Shown piece by piece: positions 57,041 through 64,000 of a DNA stretch of 64,000 nucleotides. The stretch is from Trichobilharzia regenti (lineage: Eukaryota; Platyhelminthes; Trematoda; Strigeidida; Schistosomatidae). Each line of letters opens with the position of its first letter. The first letter of the stretch is position 1. The notes beneath the pieces are model-generated. The model saw nothing but the letters and a program-made list of their open reading frames with translations, searched no databases and had not been told where the DNA came from. The translations under genes and the position numbers were made by a program. The stretch spans positions 86,216,903 to 86,280,902 of the forward strand of contig OX235262.1 of assembly GCA_944472135.2 (NCBI GenBank). Reading direction: 5' to 3'.

Positions 57041-59338
57041 GGTCACGAGGAAATATACATTAAAGTTTGTTACCCCTTTCATAAGGTTTCTTCTCATACC
57101 GCAATCAGTTTTAACTCTATATTATGCGCATACAATACTTTCCGGCACTACACTTCTGAAAAGCTGTACCTTGAATCTAAGTCATGCTTTTTAAATCTTC
57201 CAATAACAAGTTTAAACAGAGAATACCTATTTTTATTACTTGTTAATCAGAGCATGGATTTGACAACTACACATAATTATGTTTATTACAACCAGTGAGG
57301 ATAATTACCGAAATGACAGTTGTAAAATTCTCATTTCTTCTTGTTTTTGCTTTTAATCACTGCTATATAACATAAAGTAAAACAAAACATATAATTAGAT
57401 AAATTACATAGACTAATATAATTGTAAAAAGAAACTGAATTTTCATAGAAAAGAAACCACTAATAAAGTAGACATATGACGCAAATCGTAATAAATACAA
57501 CAGATTTCGGACAACTCACTCATGCCCAAGTTAAACTTGAAGCGCCACCAACTAATAATGGAGTGCGACAACACCAATGACCTTGAAACGCTCACTAAGC
57601 AAGTCAGTAAAACCTGGCAAATAATGTTGTCATTATCAATAAAATATGCTGATTGAATTGTTATGTTATTAAATGGGATATCTGGAAAGTTTCAGCTTAG
57701 GCTTGCGGAAGATTAAGTTACGGTTTAAGCCTAATCAAAATGATATTAGGGATGGTTTGAGTTAGATTACAGTTAGTTTAGGGATATTTTCACGTTAGGG
57801 TTAGTTAGAGGGAAGTTTGGGGTTATTGTTGGGTTTAGAAGACCTAAATAATTACATACACAGAATGTGGTTAAATTACTCTGTTAATATAAGAATAGAA
57901 CTTCTGCACTATGGTGGTAGAGTATAATTTCATTGTAGGCAACATTTATTCTGATAAAGTCCCATATTGTTATACAGTAATATTTACTGATGGCTTTATG
58001 AGCACAATTTATTGCTCACCATATATTCCTGTAATACACTATGAAACTTTATCCAAATAAATTTTACCCACAATAGAATTATACTCTGTTGATACTCCAA
58101 CCTAAAACTGAGGGCTATTTTTATCATATGTAACACTTTCCTACAGTTTTTATGCATTTTTTATATAAACATATGTATTCCATACACAAAAATGCCTCCT
58201 TCGGGTCGATGGTGCATCCGAGGCCATTCGCTGGTTGGTAGTTAGTGTTGCTTAAAATTTAACTTTGCCTCACTCACAAAATCATTGACAAGAAATTTAA
58301 TGCTGCAAAACATTTTATAAGCAGCTATAAAGGCAAAATTTTGCAAGGACCAACTTCTGTAAAGTAATTTAAATCATTTAAACAGCGAAAATACCAGTTA
58401 AATTGCCGTTTGTTAAATAATACCAATGCAAGTTACAGAAGATTTCCAGATATTTAGGGAGTGTTTATATAGGCAGCGAGTGGTGCAAACAGTTACTGAA
58501 GAGTACTTGATTACACAATTTGTTCAAGCTGACAACTTTAAAAGGCGAATAGTTTCAAAATTTGAAAATATTAGAAGACGTAGCTCAGGCAAAACTGGGA
58601 AAGATGCGAAAATTGACTAAAAGAAGAAGGACATACAGAGGAAATAGTGTCATTGTTGGGTGGAAGACACTTGACATAATATCTATTTGTACAAAAGTTC
58701 TGGGGTTAATTTATGACTGTGTTCCAAGAAGATGAAGGTACATATGTTTAGGGAGTGAAATGAATATGGTAAACACCTTGTAAATAACTATTATAATTAC
58801 TTAAAAATTCAGAACTGCTTATAACTTCATAAAGATTAATATGAAACTGTCATAGTGAAAGCTTTTTTTGAAGTTATGGAACCCGCCTGCTGACTAAAAT
58901 TAGGTAAAATCACTCCAGAGAGCTGATAGTGAGGTGATTGTTACTGAAAAGAATTATAAGTAGTAGCGTCAAGAATACCGAATGGTGAAGAGATGGATTC
59001 AATGAAAGATGCTTGAGAAATAACATGGGAAACATGAAAGGAAGACAAAAAAGATCAAATTGCGGTTCCACGATACGATAGACATATTTTGCTGATATCT
59101 CTGTGTCAACCTGTAATAAATAATTTCGTTGCCAAGTTTCTTGGATTCTGCCATCGCAATAGATGTATTCAGAAACAGAATGATTAAAAAAACGGAGAAT
59201 TTTAGTCTCTTGATCGTAAATAACATTGTAAAGATTATTTAAATCCCTATACAGCAAAGCTTAATAATTAAATTTGAAAAGACCACAAGTCGAATTCCCA
59301 AATTAATTTTTGTCCATAGTTAGTCTGCAGGAATTCTA
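57041..59338. other. No gene seen; AT-rich
   Basis: 57690-57850 has repeated GTTTAG/GTTAGG/TTAGGG-like words but no tandem array. A 64-codon frame at 58426-58620 (+) and a 115-codon frame at 58910-59257 (-) carry no recognised motif. Confidence 0.35.
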
Positions 59339-59914
59339 TTTGTTTCAGGTTAGACCACGGATTGATATCAATTAGAGAACCATTAAAAACCAGAGAGTAC
59401 TGGACAGCTGTTTCATCCTATTTTGGCAGTGCGCACCCATCAGGTTTCAAACCCAGGACCTTCCGGTTACTAGGTAAGCTCGTATACCATTTAGCCACTG
59501 GGATCCGATTCAATGGCTAGTCCTTGAATTATAAATTCTACCAATTCGAGATATTAACAGTCTGATGCCCGCTAGTGACTGGTTACAGGACGAAGTTGCT
59601 TGAGAAGGCGTGACCAGTGGGGTACATCCTATCAGGAATGAGGATGGATTTCCCGCCGATAACACTGGTTGGTTGGGGCGCTAAGTCATGAATCGATAGA
59701 AGTTAGAATTCATCGACTGGCCACTGAATCGAGCCCCAGTAGTTGAATGGTATACGAGCTTACCTTGTAAACGGAACGTCCTGGGTTCGAAATCCGGTGG
59801 GTGCGCACTGTCAATGAGTCACTCCTAAACAAGGTTGACGAAACAGCTGTCCAGCACTCCCTGGTTTTCAATGGTTCTCTTACTGATATTAATCTGTCGT
59901 CTAGCCTGAAACAA
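59339..59914. mobile_element. F2 hammerhead-like foldback, longest and most complete
   Basis: Inverted arms begin TTTGTTTCAGG (59339) and end CCTGAAACAAA (59914), extend through GATATCA.TTAGAGAACCAT and TGGACAGCTGTTTC, and each contains a tRNA-like unit. The right unit (59733-59803) has AGTAGTTGAATGGTATACG (box A) and GTCCTGGGTTCGAAATCC (box B); the left unit is its inverted counterpart. The centre (59565-59690) is the module shared with 27.6 and 7.0 kb. Both hammerhead-like cores are damaged (right: TTGACGAAACAGCTGTC keeps the 3' half). There is no protein-coding content. Confidence 0.8.
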
Positions 59915-59954
59915 ATTAATTTATAATTTACGCAGTTCGAAATGTGTTTCACCT

Positions 59955-60060
59955 TAGTTTCCTTAGGAAACCGAAATTATTCAGATCACCATTCGCCATC
60001 TACTTGGTACCATAAGTGGTAATCAAGGAATCAAGCATTTGAACAAAGCAAGAACTACAG
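59955..60060 (+). mobile_element. Partial match to the F4 region
   Basis: GGAAACCGAAATTATTC, GGTACCATAAGTGGTAATC and AGCATTTGAAC align with 38300-38385. No ribozyme-like half is present. It ends where the PLE begins. Confidence 0.4.
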
Positions 60061-60099
60061 TTTTAGCAGTCCGATCTTCTCCCACTCCCAGAGTCGGAA

Positions 60100-61504
60100 T
60101 TTAAACGCCTACTGCTTATGTGTACCATGGATGTGCAATTCCAATTTGCCAACGCTTTTTACCGCCAAATAGATGGTGTAGCTATGGGCAGTCCACTTAG
60201 CCCTGTTTTAGCAGATATTTTCATGTCTAACCTTGAAAGAACAAAGCTGAAGCATGCAATCGACGAAACATCTTCCTACTGTCGTTGTGTTGATGACACA
60301 TTTACACTGTGCAAAAATGAAAGTCATGTTTCACACTTATTAAGATTATTCAATGATGCACACGCCGATATTGAGTTCACTATGGAACACGAATGTGACG
60401 GAAAATTCCACTTCCTCGACATCGCCATGGAACGCCTAGAAGACTGTAGTCTTCAAAAGTCAATTTATCGAAAGCCCATGTGGAAAGGACAATACTTGCA
60501 TTTTAATAGCTTTTGTCCAAATAGCTTTAAACGTGGTCTAGTCAAGACTCTGTACTATAGAACGAGGAGAATATGCTCTATAGAGAAACTAGAGGAAGAG
60601 TTTGAGTTCCTTGAAAAGATATTGAAGAGCAATCAGTATCCCCAAAGGTTCATCAACAAGTATGGAATATCTGAAGTCATAAATGTAAAACAAATCACAG
60701 TTGGAAAAAAGCCAGTCTACCTTCAGCTTGATTATAAAGGTGAAAACATTGCAGCGATGATCAACAGAAGGCTCAGTACATCACTAGCCATAGCCTATCC
60801 TGCAGCTAAACTCGTTCCCGTCTATCGAACAACTTACTCTTTGGTGCAATCAAAAATCGATAGATATTCTTCTCATGTCACCTCCAACTGTATATACAAA
60901 TTTACATGTATCTGAGGGAGCATTTACATTGGAAGGACAGAAAGAAGGGCATATATACGATTTTTTGAACATGTACCAAAAAGCTTACGTCTAAAGGGAA
61001 CAAATGCTTTAAACAGTGCCATCATCAGGTATCTCCTTGACACGGGTCATGAGGTGGACGTCGAAAAATCGTTCAAAATTATTAAGAGGCAAAAGAGCTC
61101 AATTCTCCCTAAGTTCGCTGAAGCCATTTCCATCAAGCGCCTGAAACCTGATTTATGCCTCCAGAAAGAAGCGGTTATCAGCCTTTCTTTGCCCTGGTAA
61201 CTGGATAATTTCACCTCTCTTTCTTCCGAATGCGAAATGTTAAAAGTTTCCATTGTGTATGATTATTATTGTTCGGAATAGTGTTTAATATTGCATATTT
61301 ATATATGTATATATTTTTAGTGTATGCGTATATTGATCGACTGATTTTTTTGTTTAAAATGAACTCTGTGCAAGTATATCAAAATTGTTGTAGATATATT
61401 TAATAATGTCTTTGCCATGTAAGCAGCTGACGAAAAGGCAACGAAATAAAAGATGGTACCATTTTATTCTGCTAAAACTGTAGTTCTTCCTTTGTTCAAA
61501 TTCA
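60100..61504 (+). mobile_element. 5'-truncated Penelope-like element with 3' end
   Basis: Coding 60118-61200 (RT second half plus GIY-YIG) is followed by a 300-base 3' UTR with a short AT-rich segment, ending near 61504 with the sequence also found at 359-445. It is the best preserved PLE in the window. Confidence 0.9.
60118..61200 (+). pseudogene. PLE reverse transcriptase / GIY-YIG nuclease with one nonsense codon
   Basis: One frame throughout. RT part: FYRQIDGVAMGSPLSPVLAD, CVDD at the catalytic box (Tyr of YVDD changed to Cys; both Asp kept), FHFLDIAMERL, YRKPMWKGQYLHFNSFCPNS. RT motif A is missing because of truncation. GIY-YIG part: YKFTCI, TGA stop (60913-60915), GSIYIGRTERRAYIRFFEHV, then LLDTGHEVDVEKSFKI, FAEAISIKRLKPDLCLQK and the end LSLPW-TAA. 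The TGA sits where the family usually has a Cys (compare ICKCGHTYIGRT at 28.3 kb), so it is a single point change. Confidence 0.9.
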
Positions 61505-62837
61505 TTAAAAGGAATAAATGTATGGAACGAAGCCTTAATATATGATGCCATATACTACAGATTGATTGAGATGAATGGTTGTGTACCACTCATGTCTGCC
61601 AGCTAGACAGAACGGTTGCTTCATTCGTTTGGGGTAGAGCTCACGAATTGTGTACCTGATTTGACTCAGCTAAATCACTTCAATGAGAGGTTTTCAACTA
61701 TATCCAACATAGCTTGTGAGTACAATTATTCTAAAAACAGAATTTATAAATAGTAATTCAGTCTCTTCTAGTTTCAAAGTAGCCATTTGTCTATAAGACT
61801 GCGAACTCATCTGAAGAGTATGAGAAGGTCCTTTCACCTCATTTTCTTATAAGGTTGATATTCTCTTTTTCTAAATCCCACATTACCTTTTTAAAAAAAA
61901 TATTTCTTAGCATCTGATACAAATTTAGTTTAATAATAATCTTGCATAAACATCCGTTAAAAAGTAGTCAAGTTAGTAGTATGTTCTATAATCCGAAATA
62001 AATGTGATGAATTTATCGTGAGAGAGGAAAAAGTTTAATTTCACATACCATCTTTTCTATTTCATTTAACATCTTATTTAAATCTTTTACACAAGTTTAT
62101 ATTTACACTGAACACTGTGTATATTAATGAGATTTATTCGCATACTATTATCATTGTTATTATTATTATTATTTTTATTTGCTTACATGCTTCCGGTGTA
62201 CATAACCACTGATGAATACCATTTTTAGTTATAGTTTGTTTACATAAAGACAAACTGAACGCCTTTGCATAAAAACTGTAATTGTGTACTGAAATGAATC
62301 TAACCTTAACTAATTAATACAAATATAATTAACACATTTTAAGGAAAAAAAATGTGATGCAAATATCCGTAGTGTGAAGTAAGAAAAATATAAACAAGCT
62401 GACATATTAATTAATTAAAACAATTGAATCTTGAATAGGTTTTGTTTGTATTGCTAAATTCTTGTTTCGCAAATTTTGTATTTTTGTCATATAAACCAAT
62501 CTGTACACAACATGGTAGGCACGTGTAGAATACAGTATTAAACACAGGAAAGTAATTTATGATCCGAAACTGTACTTTTAAAGCAAATTTCATATGAAAT
62601 TTTCGAATCGATTTCAAACTAATGAACTGAGGATTCTTATTACAGTTGTGACTGGTGTATATCGTTGATTAATTACTCTCTGTTTTGAAAGAGATGCATG
62701 CATTTGATCGTCTCTTGTCGACAGTCGACAAAAACTTCAGTTCTGATAATCCCTTAAGTAGGTATTCAACATTCAACCGTAACACTTATCTGCTGAAATA
62801 ACTAAGAATTTCCTTCGAAGTCAACTAGATAATAAGT
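61505..62837. other. No gene seen; AT-rich
   Basis: It includes a short (TTA)n run near 62155-62172. No repeat or exon recognised. Confidence 0.35.
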
Positions 62838-62849
62838 GACTAGCGGCAG

Positions 62850-62897
62850 AGTCCAGGACGTGCGTTTCGTCCTACTTGGAACTCATCAGCATCCACA
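62850..62897 (-). ncRNA. F1 hammerhead with intact core
   Basis: Minus strand: CTGATGA (62889-62883), stem II GTTC/GGAC (one G-U), loop CAAGTA, GAAA (62868-62865), near-palindromic CGCACG closed by A/T, then C and CTGGAC. Every conserved core base is present. Stem I is weak: the 5' side reads GTGGATG where ATCCAG is expected. Confidence 0.75.
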
Positions 62898-63093
62898 CTA
62901 GGAGTTGATCTATCAGCTAACACCGATTATTTCTGTCCAGTAAAACCAATTAACAGGAAATTGAGAACAATTCCACAGAAACAACTGCTGGTAGTCTTTG
63001 TGGGAAGGTGACTGTCATGGTTATTTGGCCTCTGAAGCGATTAACGTTGGGTTTTAGTCTTCATGAGAATACTTTTACTCATCGGGATGGAAT

Positions 63094-63145
63094 TATCCAT
63101 GGCTGGCAAGTTTCATGTAGGCTGAAACACGCATTATGGATTCAA
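63094..63145 (+). ncRNA. Degenerate F1 hammerhead motif
   Basis: ATCCATGGCTGGCAAG, TTTC, ATGTAGG, CTGAAACACGCATTATGGAT aligns with F1 but the core is lost (CTGGCAA for CTGANGA). Stem I ATCCAT/ATGGAT still pairs. Confidence 0.55.
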
Positions 63146-63170
63146 CTACTAGTCACCATCAGCTAGATAA

Positions 63171-63299
63171 TATCTAAACATAACATTTAAGTATATCACC
63201 TTTTCCAAGATTAAACTCTGTGAAAGTAACTGCCAACGACTTAATAATTCTTTCTAAATTTCATGATTCATTCAAAATACACACTTATCTCACGGTGGT
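63171..63299. other. Unassigned
   Basis: Short AT-rich gap between the F1 pair and SINE1. Confidence 0.3.
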
Positions 63300-63484
63300 T
63301 TTATTTTTTTTTTATTTTTTTTTATTTTTGATTACAGCTTGATTCCACACCGTATTTTTGGTACAAGTATGGAATTTTCAGCACGGATATCGGTAGCCCA
63401 AATTTTTCAGGCCAACCAAAGATATCAGGTGTGCATCGGCAGCGGATCGAACCTCGGACCATGTGCATGGTCGGCGAGAGTCCT
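63300..63484 (-). mobile_element. SINE1, minus strand, 5'-truncated
   Basis: The plus strand shows a T-rich tail, GATTACAGCTTGATTCCACA, TTGGTACAAGTATGGAATTT, then the box B region (minus strand GAGGTTCGATCC). It stops at AGTCCT within the head, so box A is missing. Confidence 0.85.
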
Positions 63485-64000
63485 TATTTGTATAGTGCCT
63501 GAATTATACTAGCAGTCTATATAGTCAGTAGTTAATTGTGCATATACTGAAGATAATAATAAACCTAAGAAATAAAATCAATAATAAGTTAGTTATTCAA
63601 GCAATTAAACTTTACAATCAACTGATATTTTAGGATATATGCTGTCAGGATTCACCTTTTCATTTCATTCATTATACATGGAAAATTTATGCTGTGAACT
63701 GAAAAATCGCCTAGTCTGTAACTAGTTGGTAATCTTGATTCATAATCTGTCAAACAAACAAAAAATGTAGAAAAATATCACTATCAAAATGCCATATCTA
63801 TAATGAGAAGAGTGTATCAAGTACTACTATATGTACAATGGAATTCCATGTGAATATCTACAAGAATGCAGTAATAGTTTCAAACATTTTTTTACTTGAC
63901 CTTATTCCTTGTAGAATAAAGTGCATATTCTACGGCAATTTACAACATTGTGTTACCTTAACAAGTAAACCTACATTGAAATTAATCAACTGCATGCAAA
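63485..64000. other. No gene seen; AT-rich
   Basis: No recognised repeat or coding signal up to the window end. Confidence 0.35.

Larger units (their letters stand above)
62838..63170. mobile_element. Second head-to-head pair of F1 (Sm-alpha-type) SINEs
   Basis: The left copy is on the minus strand (GTGACTAGCGGCAGAGTCC reading outwards), the right copy on the plus strand (ends TATGGATTCAACTACTAGTC). The spacer contains TATTTCTGTCCAGTAAAACC and CAATTAACAGGAAATTGAG, which align with the spacer of the 31.9 kb pair (ATTTTAGTCCAGTCAATC, GACAGGAAAATC). A tRNA-like promoter remnant for the right copy lies at about 63020-63065. Confidence 0.75.

Noticed and set aside
57690..57850. Telomere-like words (GGTTAG, TTAGGG)
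   Set aside because: Not in tandem and mixed with unrelated sequence, so not an interstitial telomere array.
58426..58620. 64-codon plus frame with a basic C-terminus
   Set aside because: No homology recognised, no flanking splice or promoter evidence; length is within chance.
58910..59257. 115-codon minus frame and an overlapping 75-codon frame
   Set aside because: Hydrophobic low-complexity wording in AT-rich DNA and two competing frames suggest chance.
1..64000. CRISPR arrays, bacterial operons or viral genes
   Set aside because: No spaced direct-repeat array, ribosome-binding sites or viral structural genes; content is eukaryotic retroelements throughout.

Overview
This is a 64 kb window of an AT-rich animal genome, almost certainly a schistosome-type blood fluke. 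The strongest organism clue is a dispersed repeat at about 31.9-32.4 kb and 62.8-63.2 kb that matches the Schistosoma Sm-alpha hammerhead-ribozyme SINE (core, stem loops and the flanking sequence around the cleavage site). RTE-clade LINEs of the kind reported in schistosomes and abundant Penelope-like elements (PLEs) fit the same assignment. No complete host gene is visible. Two short candidate exons are the only non-repeat coding evidence: a membrane-anchored first exon at 1639-1843 (+) and an internal exon at 16320-16503 (-).

Nearly everything that can be recognised is transposable-element sequence. (1) RTE-like LINEs: a nearly full-length but frameshifted copy (42.13-45.34 kb), a 5'-truncated copy (9.58-11.74 kb), a second RTE-like family (53.8-55.9 kb), and 3'-end fragments at 19.5, 41.2 and 56.5 kb. 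(2) PLEs with a reverse transcriptase and/or a C-terminal GIY-YIG nuclease: fragments at 0.35, 4.75, 13.9, 15.6, 24.9, 28.1, 33.9, 49.3 and 60.1 kb, all broken, from several families. (3) tRNA-headed SINEs. SINE1 copies lie at 2.4, 9.5/11.7, 17.5, 22.45, 50.0, 50.9 and 63.3 kb. SINE2 copies lie at 22.67 and 36.05 kb; their bodies look like the joined 5' and 3' ends of the 42 kb RTE element. (4) A set of repeats with a tRNA-like promoter and a hammerhead-like 3' half, here called F1 (= Sm-alpha type), F2, F3 and F4. They frequently sit as head-to-head inverted pairs, giving foldback structures of 0.2-0.6 kb.

Region by region: 0-9 kb has PLE debris, one SINE1 and F2 foldbacks. 9.4-11.9 kb is a nest (RTE inside SINE1 with an exact 12-bp duplication). 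13.9-16.2 kb has two PLE fragments beside the 16.3 kb exon. 17-25.5 kb has SINEs, a three-layer nest at 22.4-23.1 kb and a PLE carrying a hammerhead-like motif. 26-33 kb has F2 and F1 repeats and a PLE 3' end. 33.8-35.9 kb is a PLE RT on the minus strand. 36-41.5 kb has SINE2, F3, F4 and F2. 42-45.3 kb is the main RTE copy. 46-53 kb has F2, a PLE, SINE1 and F1 remnants. 53.8-57 kb has RTE pieces. 59.3-64 kb has the longest F2 foldback, the best PLE, an F1 pair and SINE1.

The RTE machinery is the plausible mobiliser of SINE2, which carries the RTE 3' end. The most interesting signal is the shared architecture of F1-F4: a core of the CTGANGA...GAAA type followed by A, a 6-nt self-complementary sequence, T and C. 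Each family has a different palindrome (TGCGCA, CAGCTG, CCTAGG, TGGCCG) and its own stems. All motif calls were made by eye; none was checked by folding or database search.
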